Shown: positions 36,801 through 45,969 of the stretch, piece by piece
Numbering within the stretch: position 1 is the first letter of the stretch
Layout of the letters: every line of letters begins with the position of its first letter
Origin: Bacteroidota bacterium
GTDB taxonomy: Bacteria; Bacteroidota; Bacteroidia; Flavobacteriales_D; Crocinitomicaceae
Reading direction: 5' to 3'
NCBI GenBank assembly: GCA_016192075.1
Contig: JACPUU010000004.1
Span: 1 to 64,000 of the forward strand
DNA length: 64,000 bases
Notes under the pieces: model-generated
The model's database searches: none
Seen by the model: the letters and a program-made list of their open reading frames with translations, nothing else
Told to the model about the DNA's origin: nothing
Program-made: the position numbers and the translations under genes

Positions 36801-39445
36801 TGATGAAATTGAAACAAATTCTATTGGGACTGATTTTTCTGGCAGGCACACTGTCTTTTGCAATGCCGGTTCCACAAGGTCAGGGTAATGTAATTGGTGG
36901 AGACAATTCCTACCTCAACCCCCAGAAATATACCATTGCCGGTGTGCGTGTTGCCGGTGTACCGTATTACGACGAAAGCGCCATTATCCTTATTTCAGGC
37001 CTTACCGTTGGTAAAGAAATTACCATTCCCGGTGAAGACATTGCCAACGCCATTAAAAAATTGTGGGAGCAGGAACTGTTTTCAGATGTGCAGATTCTGA
37101 TGGATGGCGCACCCAAACCAAACGGTGATGTATACCTGATTATTCAGGTAGAGGGCCGCCCTAAATTGTCCAGCTTTACATTTGCCCTGAATGGAGAAGT
37201 ATCCAAATCAGAGGCTGATAAAATACGCGAAATTATCAACCTGTACTCCGGTAAAACAATTACCGAATCACTGGTTAAGAATACCGAGAATACAATCCGT
37301 AATTTTTACCAGGACAAGGGATACCTGAAAACGGTTGTTAAAATTGATCAGTTGATGGATACCACCGCTTTCAATTCACGCAAATTTCTGATTACGGTTA
37401 CCAAAGGAGAAAAAATCAAAATCGGAGCCATCAATTTTTACGATAATGAACTTACACAATTCCAGGCAGAGGATTCCAAATTTGAAAAATGGAAAATGGC
37501 CAATTCGGTTTCAGACCGCGGCTTGAAACGCGGCATGGAAGACACCAAGGAAACCGGTATCATGCGCATTTTCAAACGGTCTAAATTTAACCGCACGGCG
37601 TATGAGCGTGACAAAGCCGCCGTGGTTGATAAATACAACGCCATTGGCATGCGTGACGCCGTAATTCTGAGAGACTCGATTTACACAATTGATGAAAAAC
37701 ACATTGGCATTGATATTTATGTGAGCCAGGGTGACCGTTATTATTTTGGTGATATTACCTGGGTTGGAAACACCAAATACCGCAGCGGGCAGCTGGACAC
37801 CTTGCTCGGTATTAAAAAAGGAGATGTGTACAACAAACAGTTACTTGAACAGCGTCTCTACATGAGTATGGACGGACGTGATGTGACGTCTCTGTATATG
37901 GACCGCGGTTACCTGTTCTTTAACATTCAGCCCGTTGAAATGAACATTGATTCCAACAACTACATCAACTACGAATTGCGTATTTCAGAGGGCAAAGAAG
38001 CCCGTATAAAAAACATCATTATTAAGGGAAATACCAAAACCAATGACAATGTAATTCTGCGTGAAATCAGAACCAAACCGGGAGATTTGTTTAACCGGAA
38101 TGACATTATCCGTACACAGCGTGAATTGGCCAACCTGGGTTATTTTGACCCGGAGCAGTTTCAGGTAAATCCTATTCCAAATGCGGTTGACGGAACGGTA
38201 GATATTGAATACACCGTGGTTGAAAAATCATCTGACCAGATTGAACTTTCCGGTGGTTATGGAGCCGGCCGTTTAATCGGGACACTCGGGTTGTCGTTTA
38301 CAAATTTCTCTACCAAAAACTTCTTCAAATTCGGCAAGGGTTATTGGGCTCCTTTACCATCTGGTGATGGCCAGCGCCTGAGCCTGCGCGGTCAAACATA
38401 CGGCCGTGGGTACCAATCATACAACATGTCCTTTTCAGAACCGTGGTTAGGGGGTAAAAAACCAACCTCGTTTTCTGTTTTCATGTCCCATTCCCTGATC
38501 ACCAACTCATTGGCTAAAACCGATGCAAGTTACAGCCAAACCTCTATTACATCAGTAGGTACGGGAATTGGCTCACGCCTCAAGTGGCCGGATGATTATT
38601 TCCAGATTTACAGTGAGTTCACCTATTCATACTATGATCTCACCAAGTCACAGTATTTTATTTTCTCAGACGGATACTCCAATAACATTGCCCTTTCAGC
38701 TGTTATTTCACGTAACTCTGTGTCTGATCCTATTTACCCGCGCAGCGGTTCCAAATTTACGCTGACACTGAAGTCTACATTGCCTTACTCAGCATTCGAA
38801 AATTATTCGGCTGAAGAGTATCTGGCCATGTCTGACCAGGAGCGGTATAAGTATGCTGAGTATTATAAAATCAAATTTTCAGGAGAATGGTACATGCCAT
38901 TAACACAAAATAAAAAACTGGTATTGCGCACCAAGTTTGGTTTTGGGTTTATGGGTGCTTACAATGCATCCAAAGGTGATTCGCCGTTTGAGCGTTTTTA
39001 CCTGGGTGGCAGTGGTTTGAACGGAACCTGGCAGTTTGACGGCCGTGAAATTATTGCGTTGCGCGGTTATGGAAGCGGCAGCAGCAGCCCTATTTCACCA
39101 ACAACCGGCGGAACCGTTATTACCCGTTATTCATTAGAGCTGCGTTACCCGCTTTCACTGAATCCAAGTGCCACGATTTATGGACTGGCTTTTATTGAAG
39201 CCGGAAATACGTATAGCAATCTCCGTGATTTTAATCCGTTTAACGTGAAACGCGCTGCAGGTGCGGGTGTTCGTATCTTTTTGCCAATGTTTGGTATGCT
39301 GGGCGTTGACTTTGCCTGGGGCTTTGATCCGCTTGATCCGGGGTCAGCCGGGTTTACAAATTCTTCAGACAACCCTGGTATTAATGGAAACGGTTGGGTT
39401 TTTGGTGTGTTCCCGGTTATTGGCGTAACACTTGGCGATTTGTAA
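36800..39445 (+). CDS. bamA: Outer-membrane protein assembly factor BamA
   Basis: About 881 residues. Signal peptide (residues 1-22), then POTRA domains (about 30-450), with typical segments such as GRPKLSSFTFALNG and KARI/EARIKNIIIKGNTKT, then a C-terminal 16-strand barrel with the lid-lock motif region (RFYLGGSGLNGTWQFDGREI) and a final aromatic strand. It inserts outer-membrane barrels. The start ATG overlaps the uppS stop; a second ATG follows 3 bases later. Co-transcribed with uppS and the OmpH genes. Confidence 0.96.
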   Translation: MMKLKQILLGLIFLAGTLSFAMPVPQGQGNVIGGDNSYLNPQKYTIAGVRVAGVPYYDESAIILISGLTVGKEITIPGEDIANAIKKLWEQELFSDVQILMDGAPKPNGDVYLIIQVEGRPKLSSFTFALNGEVSKSEADKIREIINLYSGKTITESLVKNTENTIRNFYQDKGYLKTVVKIDQLMDTTAFNSRKFLITVTKGEKIKIGAINFYDNELTQFQAEDSKFEKWKMANSVSDRGLKRGMEDTKETGIMRIFKRSKFNRTAYERDKAAVVDKYNAIGMRDAVILRDSIYTIDEKHIGIDIYVSQGDRYYFGDITWVGNTKYRSGQLDTLLGIKKGDVYNKQLLEQRLYMSMDGRDVTSLYMDRGYLFFNIQPVEMNIDSNNYINYELRISEGKEARIKNIIIKGNTKTNDNVILREIRTKPGDLFNRNDIIRTQRELANLGYFDPEQFQVNPIPNAVDGTVDIEYTVVEKSSDQIELSGGYGAGRLIGTLGLSFTNFSTKNFFKFGKGYWAPLPSGDGQRLSLRGQTYGRGYQSYNMSFSEPWLGGKKPTSFSVFMSHSLITNSLAKTDASYSQTSITSVGTGIGSRLKWPDDYFQIYSEFTYSYYDLTKSQYFIFSDGYSNNIALSAVISRNSVSDPIYPRSGSKFTLTLKSTLPYSAFENYSAEEYLAMSDQERYKYAEYYKIKFSGEWYMPLTQNKKLVLRTKFGFGFMGAYNASKGDSPFERFYLGGSGLNGTWQFDGREIIALRGYGSGSSSPISPTTGGTVITRYSLELRYPLSLNPSATIYGLAFIEAGNTYSNLRDFNPFNVKRAAGAGVRIFLPMFGMLGVDFAWGFDPLDPGSAGFTNSSDNPGINGNGWVFGVFPVIGVTLGDL

Positions 39446-39492
39446 AACATCTGATTCACAACATTTGAGTTTTAGATTAATTTTGAAAGACT

Positions 39493-40020
39493 ATGAAGCG
39501 TTTAGTAGCATTTTTTATAGGATTGATAGCCTGCTCACAACTGGCAGTGGCTCAAAAATACGGGTATGTTGATACGCAGTACATTCTGGAAAATATACCG
39601 GAATATACTGAGGCCCAGGAGCAATTAAACAAGTTGTCTGAGCAATGGCAGACAGAGATTGAAGAAAAATTTGCGCTGGTTGAAAAAAAACACCGCGAAT
39701 ATGAGACAGAGGCAATTCTGTTGCCCGATGAAATTAAGAAACAGCGCCAGAAAGAGATTGACGAGCTTCGTTTATCTGCCATGGAACTGCAAAAGCAGCG
39801 TTTTGGAGTAGGCGGTGACCTTTTTAAAAAGCGTGAAGAGCTCATAAAACCAATTCAGGATCGTATCTTTGAGGCCATTCAGCAAGTTGCGGTTGAACGG
39901 CAGTATTCATTTATTTTTGACAAGGCTAACCAGTCAAACCTTTTATACGCCGACCCTAAATTTGACATATCTGATGCAGTACTTCAGAAAATGGGCATAA
40001 AAGTTGCTAAACGTAATTAA
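39493..40020 (+). CDS. OmpH/Skp-family periplasmic chaperone, first copy
   Basis: 175 residues. Signal peptide ending near AVAQ, then YGYVDTQYILENIPEYTEAQEQL and a long charged coiled coil (about residues 50-120), the tentacle region that holds unfolded outer-membrane proteins. It ends with a short strand region (DISDAVLQKMGIKV). It follows bamA by 47 bases and is followed by a paralogue. Confidence 0.92.
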   Translation: MKRLVAFFIGLIACSQLAVAQKYGYVDTQYILENIPEYTEAQEQLNKLSEQWQTEIEEKFALVEKKHREYETEAILLPDEIKKQRQKEIDELRLSAMELQKQRFGVGGDLFKKREELIKPIQDRIFEAIQQVAVERQYSFIFDKANQSNLLYADPKFDISDAVLQKMGIKVAKRN

Positions 40021-40098
40021 CTAAACATAAACTAACCATTCCGGGATACGTTCAGATAAAACGTATTTACTAAAAATACCGGAAGCAAATTAACTCGT

Positions 40099-40644
40099 AT
40101 GAATCTGATTAAAAAAACTGTACTTTCTGTAATCGCTCTGCTGGCGTTGAGTTTTTATTCTTTTAACACCCAGGCACAGACAGTCAAATTTGCACACATT
40201 GATTACCTGAAAGTGGTTGATAGTATTCCATCTATGATGACCGCAGACAGAGAGGTAAAAGGCTTTCTGGATGCCGGTGAAAAAACCGTTGCAGAAATGG
40301 AAAAAGCGTTTGAAGAAGCGTATAATCAATACCTGCTTGATAAACCAACACTGTCAACCGTTATGGTTGAATTGCGTGAAAAACAACTGATGGAACAGCA
40401 ACAGATGATTGATTATAAAAGACAATCACTGCAGCAGGACCTGGAAATTCTGAACGAGCGCCTTTACGGACCTATTGAAGATAACCTGGTAAAGGCTATT
40501 GAAATTGTTGCACAACGTCACAAGGTAACCTATGTACTTGAAAAAAGCACCACGCTTTATACTGACCCCGTAGGCGGGCTTGATCTGACAGCAGAGGTGC
40601 GCACTGAATTGCTCCGCCTTGAGAAAGAAAGAACCGGATTGTAG
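40099..40644 (+). CDS. OmpH/Skp-family periplasmic chaperone, second copy
   Basis: 181 residues. Signal peptide (residues 1-26, ending NTQA), then VKFAHIDYLKVVDSIPSM and a coiled coil from about residue 50 to 130. Weakly similar to the first copy, so an old duplicate. It ends before a terminator at 40677. Together with BamA and UppS it forms an envelope-building operon. Confidence 0.9.
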   Translation: MNLIKKTVLSVIALLALSFYSFNTQAQTVKFAHIDYLKVVDSIPSMMTADREVKGFLDAGEKTVAEMEKAFEEAYNQYLLDKPTLSTVMVELREKQLMEQQQMIDYKRQSLQQDLEILNERLYGPIEDNLVKAIEIVAQRHKVTYVLEKSTTLYTDPVGGLDLTAEVRTELLRLEKERTGL

Positions 40645-40676
40645 TTCATTGTCAGCGAATAATAGAAGATACTTCA

Positions 40677-40706
40677 AAGGCCATCCGTTGTGATGGTCTT
40701 TTTTTT
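40677..40706 (+). terminator. Rho-independent terminator after the second ompH gene
   Basis: GGCCATC pairs with GATGGTC around a 6-base loop, followed by eight T. It ends only 12 bases before the murI ATG. Confidence 0.8.
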
Positions 40707-40718
40707 ACCTTTATCTCA

Positions 40719-41516
40719 ATGAACAAACCCATTGGCATATTTGATTCGGGTATTGGCGGACTTACCGTTGCAAAAGCTATTGCAGAAGCATTACCCAATG
40801 AGACAATTATTTATTTTGGAGATACGGCCCACTTACCGTATGGTGATAAATCGAAAGAATCTATTACCATGTACTCCAAACGCATTACCGGTTTTTTGCT
40901 GGCAAAAGGCTGCAAGGCCATTGTAATTGCCTGTAATACGGCTTCAGCACATGCGTATGCTGATCTGAAAAAATTCTACCCGAAAGTTCCCATCATCAAT
41001 GTAATTGACCCCACCGTAGAATATTGCCTGGGCAAATACAAAAAAGGCAAAATTGGTGTTATTGCAACCCGGGGTACAATCAAGTCACGCATCTATCCGC
41101 GCAAACTGTTAAAGGCAAATTCAAAACTCGAAGTGCCGCAAACGGCTACACCTTTATTGGCACCAATGATTGAAGAGGGTTTCTTCAATAATAAAATTTC
41201 AAAAACCATTATCAATTCATACCTGTCGACCAAAAATTTTGAAAAAATTGATGCATTGATTCTGGCCTGTACGCATTATCCACTGATCAAAAAAGAAGTG
41301 ATTGCATTTTTCAAACGCCCGGTTGAGGTAATTGATTCGGCATCGGTTGTTGCCGATTACACCAAAAAAACACTGAAAGACCTGGGCCTTTTGAGTAAAA
41401 AGAAAGAGGGTAAAGATTTGTTTTACATTTCTGATTATACCGAGTCGTTTGAAGAAACATCCAAGTTGTTTTTTGGTGATGTAATTGACCTGAAAGAAGA
41501 GCGGATATGGGATTAA
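40719..41516 (+). CDS. murI: Glutamate racemase
   Basis: 265 residues; supplies D-glutamate for peptidoglycan. Both catalytic cysteines are visible: AIVIACNTASAHA (N-terminal) and LILACTHYPLI (C-terminal), and the N-terminus has IGIFDSGIGGLTV. It follows the terminator closely and may have its own promoter in the T-rich stretch (TACCTTTA at 40706-40713, one base off the -7 box). Confidence 0.97.
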   Translation: MNKPIGIFDSGIGGLTVAKAIAEALPNETIIYFGDTAHLPYGDKSKESITMYSKRITGFLLAKGCKAIVIACNTASAHAYADLKKFYPKVPIINVIDPTVEYCLGKYKKGKIGVIATRGTIKSRIYPRKLLKANSKLEVPQTATPLLAPMIEEGFFNNKISKTIINSYLSTKNFEKIDALILACTHYPLIKKEVIAFFKRPVEVIDSASVVADYTKKTLKDLGLLSKKKEGKDLFYISDYTESFEETSKLFFGDVIDLKEERIWD

Positions 41517-41884
41517 AATGAGACCCTGATTTCAAAAGACGCAGTCGCCTTGAAATCAGTTGGTCGAATTTTATCCTGACTGGATGCACCGCAGGTGCAG
41601 GAATGTCAGGATCTGCCCCAAAGCGTCAAGCGCAGCGAAGACGGGTCTCGCGGGTTCGTTTGTGGTTTGCAGTCGCATTGAAATCAGCTGGTCGAATTTT
41701 TATCCTGACTGGATGCACCGCAGGTGCAGGAACGTCAGGATCTGCCCCAAAGCGTCAAGCGCAGCGAAGACGGATCTCGCGGTTCGTTTGTGGTTTGCAG
41801 TCGCCTTGAAATCAGCCGATCAAAAATTTGCCCTGATTTTTGCCGCAGATTGGAATCATTTTGAGAAAATCGTACATTTAACGT
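41517..41884. other. Intergenic region between murI and the membrane protein
   Basis: Holds the 128-bp tandem repeat (41541-41815) and a weak promoter for the next gene: TTG at about 41849, 19 bases, then TACATTTA at 41873-41880. No gene. Confidence 0.6.
41541..41815. repeat. 128-bp tandem repeat (two full units and a partial third)
   Basis: Unit 1 is 41541-41668, unit 2 is 41669-41796, and unit 3 stops after about 19 bases. Units 1 and 2 differ at only a few positions. Each holds a nested hairpin: ATCCTGAC...GTCAGGAT outside and TGCACC-GCA-GGTGCA inside. The 128-base period is not a multiple of 3, so the repeat is not coding. An outer pair CTGATTTCAA (41526-41535) / TTGAAATCAG (41550-41559) is also perfect. 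Confidence 0.9.
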
Positions 41885-42319
41885 ATGCGCAGAGCCCTGA
41901 ACATTTATCATCTCGTCAATTTATTGCATATTCTTTTTTATGCATACCTGATGGTGCGTGTGTTGAATATTGGAAATATCCGTGGTTTGGTAGAGGGCAA
42001 TTCACGACTTATTTTGATTGGGTATTTCATCGTTTTTATAGCGTTAACCTATTATGCCAGAAAAGTTGGTAACGGGCTTGAAAACCCTATGAGAACAGTT
42101 CCTCTGGCGCGTATACTGCATTTTATATCACTGGCTGTTTTTGTGCTGGCCTTTGTGTTGTTTTCACAGCTGGGGCGGGGATATATTTATTTAATGCTGC
42201 TCAGTTTTCCAATAGATAGTATTGCGTTCATTATTGCATACCGTAATTCACAGCCGCAGGAAAAAGACGCAGACAATTTACTGGATGATTTTTCAGATTC
42301 TGAAACCGATTCGCAGTGA
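41885..42319 (+). CDS. Small integral membrane protein, function unknown
   Basis: 144 residues with four likely membrane helices (about residues 8-28, 42-58, 75-92, 98-117) and an acidic cytoplasmic-looking tail (DADNLLDDFSDSETDSQ). No catalytic motif recognised. Its neighbours (tandem repeat, Rieske oxygenase) give no functional clue. Start ATG at 41885. Confidence 0.75.
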   Translation: MRRALNIYHLVNLLHILFYAYLMVRVLNIGNIRGLVEGNSRLILIGYFIVFIALTYYARKVGNGLENPMRTVPLARILHFISLAVFVLAFVLFSQLGRGYIYLMLLSFPIDSIAFIIAYRNSQPQEKDADNLLDDFSDSETDSQ

Positions 42320-42385
42320 AAAGTACCTGATCAGGTGGTGTTTTAAAAGAGCCGGCCGGCCCCATTAAATCTCATTATTCTTACC

Positions 42386-42393
42386 TATCTTCG
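42386..42393 (+). promoter_or_regulatory. -7 promoter box of the Rieske oxygenase gene
   Basis: TATCTTCG, one base off TAnnTTTG, 15 bases before the ATG. Confidence 0.4.
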
Positions 42394-42408
42394 TATAAAT
42401 CAGTTCGT

Positions 42409-43497
42409 ATGAAAATTCACGAAGACATTCGCATAGCGTCCACGCTGGATGGTACGTTTTACAATTCACCGGAACGGTTTGAAGCGTCCAGGCAAAAATT
42501 GTTTGAACGCAGCTGGCAGATTATTGGTGAATCTGATTTGGTCAAGGTTCCACAGGCGGCATATCCGTTTGAATTTATGGAAGGTTTTATTACAGAACCG
42601 CTGCTATTGACGCGTGATAAAAATGACCAGTTACGTTGCATGTCTAATGTGTGTACGCACCGCGGAAATATACTGGTTGATAACCCGTGTATTTTGAATG
42701 GGGGCATCTCTTGTTCGTATCACGGCAGGCGCTTTGGGCTCGACGGCTGTTTTAAAGCAATGCCTGAAACTGAAGGTATGGTTGATTTTCCATCACAGCG
42801 TGATAACCTGACAAAACTGGAGGTAAAGCAGTGGAAACAATTTTTATTTACCTCACTGAATCCTACCATGGATTTTAATGACCTGGTTGGAGAAATGGAA
42901 AAGCGGGTGGGGTGGATGCCCATTGAGAATTTTATTTTTGATGCAAACCGGTCACGTGAATACCTGGTGAAAGCAAACTGGGCCCTTTATTGTGACAATT
43001 ACCTGGAGGGTTTTCACATTCCTTACATTCACCGTGATTTGGCCAAGGCGCTCGATTATGATGGTTATAAAAGTGAAATTTACAAGTATTCAAACTTACA
43101 GCTGGGTGTTGCCAAAGGCGGAGAAATGGCGTTTGATCTGCCCCAGTCCTCGCCTGATTATGGCAAACGAATTGGTGCCTATTATTACTGGCTGTTTCCA
43201 AACGTCATGTTTAATTTTTACCCGTGGGGATTGTCACTCAACATTATTCGCCCGTTGCAGCATAACCTGACAAGAGTAATTTTCAAATCATTTGTGTGGG
43301 ATTATTCAAAGATAGATGCCGGCGCAGGCGCCTTACTGGATAGGGTAGAACGTGAAGATGAAGCCATTGTGGAAAATGTACAAAAGGGAATTTCATCGCG
43401 CTTGTATGGCAAAGGAAGATATTCTCCCAAAATGGAGCAGGGGGTGCATCATTTTCACCGGTTGATTGCCGATTTTTTGATGACGCCGCTGGATTAA
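42409..43497 (+). CDS. Rieske non-heme iron oxygenase, alpha subunit type
   Basis: 362 residues. Rieske [2Fe-2S] ligands C82 and H84 (CTHRGNIL) and C102 and H105 (CSYHGRRF). The mononuclear iron site follows: N197, H203 and H208 in DNYLEGFHIPYIH, with a C-terminal Asp as the likely third ligand. Closest in look to the choline/glycine-betaine monooxygenase group (small-substrate RHO). No reductase or ferredoxin gene is adjacent, so a general ferredoxin must supply electrons. The substrate is unknown. Confidence 0.9.
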   Translation: MKIHEDIRIASTLDGTFYNSPERFEASRQKLFERSWQIIGESDLVKVPQAAYPFEFMEGFITEPLLLTRDKNDQLRCMSNVCTHRGNILVDNPCILNGGISCSYHGRRFGLDGCFKAMPETEGMVDFPSQRDNLTKLEVKQWKQFLFTSLNPTMDFNDLVGEMEKRVGWMPIENFIFDANRSREYLVKANWALYCDNYLEGFHIPYIHRDLAKALDYDGYKSEIYKYSNLQLGVAKGGEMAFDLPQSSPDYGKRIGAYYYWLFPNVMFNFYPWGLSLNIIRPLQHNLTRVIFKSFVWDYSKIDAGAGALLDRVEREDEAIVENVQKGISSRLYGKGRYSPKMEQGVHHFHRLIADFLMTPLD

Positions 43498-43676
43498 TTG
43501 GTGGATGAAAAAATGTGTTTTGGTTTTCCTCCCTTGAGGGAGGACCAAGGAGGGTGACTGCAAAAGTTTATAGGGTGAACGCAGAAGATTTTTGACTACA
43601 TGATGCTTCTACTTTCACCCTCGCCTTCGCATAGCTTTGGCGGCGCAAGGCCTCTGTGTCTCCCCTCAAGGGGAGA
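43498..43676. repeat. REP-like intergenic palindromic repeat, copy B
   Basis: Starts TTGGTGGATG like copy A, then CCTCCCTTGAGGGAGG, AAGGAGGGTGACTG, a longer spacer, TTTCACCCTCGCC and CTCCCCTCAAGGGGAG. The spacer holds an extra hairpin-like part (TTCGCATAGCTTTGGCGGC). Copy A is at 5787-5915. Confidence 0.8.
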
Positions 43677-43729
43677 AAATAGGTGCGTCTATTTTTTTGT
43701 ATGGCAGAAGGCATTTAGAGAAGTATTAA

Positions 43730-44068
43730 TCACAACTCCAACTCAATCATTGGATCCCAGAACAATTTTTCGAAATCAACCACGCGGTCATTCTTCACCT
43801 TAATGCCTTCTTTTTTTAAGGCTTTTTCCATGGCTTCAGGTGGTGAGAAATGATGTTTGCCCGTAAGCATGCCGTTGCGGTTTAAAACACGGTGAGCAGG
43901 AACCGGTTTTTGCTGTGACCCGGAAGCATTCATGGCGTAGCCTACAGCTCTGCTTGATTTAGCGGTGCCCAGATATTTGGCAATTGCGCCGTAAGAAGTA
44001 ACACGTCCTTTTGGAATGAGGCGAACTACTTCGTAGACGTCCCTGAAAAAATCTTTTTTTGAATCCAT
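43730..44068 (-). CDS. Alkyltransferase-like protein (ATL), catalytically inactive MGMT homologue
   Basis: 112 residues. The O6-alkylguanine-DNA alkyltransferase fold is clear (IPKGRVTSYGAIAKYLG, SRAVGYAMNA), but the active-site motif PCHRV is PAHRV here (A58 in place of Cys). ATL proteins bind O6-alkylguanine, flip it out and hand it to nucleotide-excision repair. It overlaps the unknown gene at 44026 by 43 bases, so the two are co-transcribed. Confidence 0.93.
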   Translation of the reverse strand: MDSKKDFFRDVYEVVRLIPKGRVTSYGAIAKYLGTAKSSRAVGYAMNASGSQQKPVPAHRVLNRNGMLTGKHHFSPPEAMEKALKKEGIKVKNDRVVDFEKLFWDPMIELEL

Positions 44069-44553
44069 GCCATTGCTTTTTTCACAGAGTGCATAATTGG
44101 ATTGGCAGGTGGTAATTCTTCGGTATTTAACAAGTAGAAATAACCGTTTTTAAGAGACGCCAGCAGGCAAGGTTCCTGTGATGATCCAAAGCGTGGAATC
44201 AGTACCACATAATCACTGAAGCAGGCAGATAAATAACGCTGCTCATTTTTAATGTTAAGAATGGTATCAACAGAAAAAGAGCCTTTATATTCAGCCGAAT
44301 CCGTAAACCGGTAAGCTCCCAGGCGAATGCGCTGCTGAATGTCTCTTTTCCGGCAAATACGGTTAAAATCAAGCCGCAGTTCATCTACGTGACTCATCTG
44401 ACCACGATTTCCGGTGCGGATCATATCTCTGATTGCATCCTCTGCCAATTGTTCTGAAGCAAAAAGATTTTTTACTTCAAAAACTGTTTCATCTGAATTC
44501 GAAACGCGAATTTCAGACAACTCCCCATCACTATAAAATCGAGCTAATTTCAA
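44026..44553 (-). CDS. Protein of unknown function upstream of ATL
   Basis: 175 residues, cytoplasmic, not recognised. Helical charged first half (EQLAEDAIRDMIRTGNRGQM; FNRICRKRDIQQRIRLG), then a strand-rich part (SACFSDYVVLIPRFG; NGYFYLLNTEELP) ending in an amphipathic helix (VKKAMAWIQKKIF). No ATG at the 5' end: TTG at 44553 is the best start. Overlaps the ATL gene, so a link to DNA damage is possible but unproven. Confidence 0.65.
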   Translation of the reverse strand: MKLARFYSDGELSEIRVSNSDETVFEVKNLFASEQLAEDAIRDMIRTGNRGQMSHVDELRLDFNRICRKRDIQQRIRLGAYRFTDSAEYKGSFSVDTILNIKNEQRYLSACFSDYVVLIPRFGSSQEPCLLASLKNGYFYLLNTEELPPANPIMHSVKKAMAWIQKKIFSGTSTK

Positions 44554-44670
44554 GGTCTTTGTTTTCTTTTAATACGAACCGGATTTCGTGCGGTTGCCTC
44601 TAAAATTAGGAAAATTCACTTCTTTTAACCGGTTGAGCAACTGTTATTTTTAAACAAAAATTGTTGAAAA

Positions 44671-45354
44671 TCAATGAACTTTGAAGCGGCAATACTTGAT
44701 TTTGAACCCTTTAGCTGAAAATAGTTGCTCGTAATAGGTTCTGATGGTCAGAATTTCACGCGTGTCGGCATCAAGTGATTCAGGCATTTCACCATATAAA
44801 TCCCAGGTTTTTTCAAGTAGGGTATAGCCATGTTCCTGAATTTGTTCCAGGGTCGATTCAAACAGCAAATCGTTGTCCGTTTTCAGGTGAATGAGGCCAC
44901 CCGGTTTTAGAAATTTTTTGTACAACTCCACAAAGTGTTTTGAGCTTAACCGTTTATTTGGTTTTTGCGGCTGTGGGTCAGAAAAAGTAAGCCAGATTTC
45001 ATCTACTTCATCCGGGCCAAAAAAGGCATCAATAAAGTCAATGCGTGTTCTTAAAAAAGCAATGTTGGGCAGTTTTTCATCCATCACTGTTTTTGCACCA
45101 TACCAGATTCTTGCTCCCTTAATGTCAATTCCAAGGTAGTTTTTGTCCGGATATTTTTTTCCAAGGCCAACAGAATATTCTCCTTTTCCACAGCCTAATT
45201 CCAGAATCAGCGGATTGTCATTTTTGAAATACGTACTGCGCCAGTTTCCTTTTAACGCGTAGTTTTTGCTTTTACAGTCGTCCATGGTGGGTTCAAAAAC
45301 GCACGGCATGATTTTGATATCCGCAAAGCGAAAGAGCTTTTTCTTTTTACCCAT
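44671..45354 (-). CDS. trmB: tRNA (guanine-N7-)-methyltransferase
   Basis: 227 residues; methylates G46 in tRNA. SAM motif LELGCGKGEYSVGLG, then YLGIDIKGARIW, and the catalytic block DEIWLTFSDPQPQKPNKRLS with KHFVELYKKFLKPGG. Typical TrmB length. It starts 2 bases after the HEAT-like gene, so they are co-transcribed. Confidence 0.95.
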   Translation of the reverse strand: MGKKKKLFRFADIKIMPCVFEPTMDDCKSKNYALKGNWRSTYFKNDNPLILELGCGKGEYSVGLGKKYPDKNYLGIDIKGARIWYGAKTVMDEKLPNIAFLRTRIDFIDAFFGPDEVDEIWLTFSDPQPQKPNKRLSSKHFVELYKKFLKPGGLIHLKTDNDLLFESTLEQIQEHGYTLLEKTWDLYGEMPESLDADTREILTIRTYYEQLFSAKGFKIKYCRFKVH

Positions 45355-45356
45355 GG

Positions 45357-45899
45357 TTAATCTTCATTCAGGCGCTTTAACAAAACGCCGATCTGAATCA
45401 GCAAATCAATTTTTGGTGATGACTCATTTTTGTGTTCAGAGAGATAATTTCCAAGAATTACAAGTGATTCACTGAGCACTTCATCTGAAGGTATGCCTTC
45501 CAGATTTTCAATAATTGTTTCAACCTCAAAAACCTCCAACAGGTCACTTTCACAGGCAATTTCAACCAGTTCAGCAATATAATCATGGTAGTCAAGTCCT
45601 GAATTCCAGATTGACGAAAGTAAAAGTTGCTTTTGCGCAGCATACTTTTTATTCACCAGGCAAGCCATAATTTGTTTTGGAACTTTGGATGATTTGATGT
45701 TATTGAGCAAATCAACAATTTCTGATTTCAGCTCGTCTGACCGGGTTGCGGCCCAGGTATCCAGCAGCGGTTCAACAACTGTTTCATTCCCATGTGCGCG
45801 CAATGATTCTACGGCTTCAAGTTGTTTGGCAATATTATTGGAAACCAGATCGGCCAGTAACAATTGCAATTTTTTGTTTTTACTTTTTTCTTCTGCCAT
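45357..45899 (-). CDS. HEAT-repeat-like protein, function unknown
   Basis: 180 residues from the ATG at 45899 (longer frame to 45956 runs into a hairpin region and is less likely). Fully helical, with HEAT-like pairs such as AKQLEAVESLRAHGNETVVEPLLDTW and SDELKSEIVDLLNNI. No signal peptide. Probably a scaffold or binding protein. It is co-transcribed with trmB. Confidence 0.75.
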   Translation of the reverse strand: MAEEKSKNKKLQLLLADLVSNNIAKQLEAVESLRAHGNETVVEPLLDTWAATRSDELKSEIVDLLNNIKSSKVPKQIMACLVNKKYAAQKQLLLSSIWNSGLDYHDYIAELVEIACESDLLEVFEVETIIENLEGIPSDEVLSESLVILGNYLSEHKNESSPKIDLLIQIGVLLKRLNED

Positions 45900-45969
45900 G
45901 GTGGTCAAAATCGATTGGATGCAAAAAGCGCATCCTGAAATAAATAGCTGCGCCATTGCGCTTTATTTA

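Noticed and set aside
41541-41816. Tandem repeat as a CRISPR array
   Set aside because: Units of 128 bp are contiguous with no variable spacers between short repeats, and no cas gene is near.
41560-42072. 170-residue plus-strand reading frame over the tandem repeat
   Set aside because: The 128-base unit shifts the frame in each copy, and the frame then runs into the membrane-protein gene in another phase; not a protein repeat.
43730-44068. Active O6-methylguanine-DNA methyltransferase
   Set aside because: The acceptor Cys of the PCHRV motif is replaced by Ala, so alkyl transfer cannot occur.
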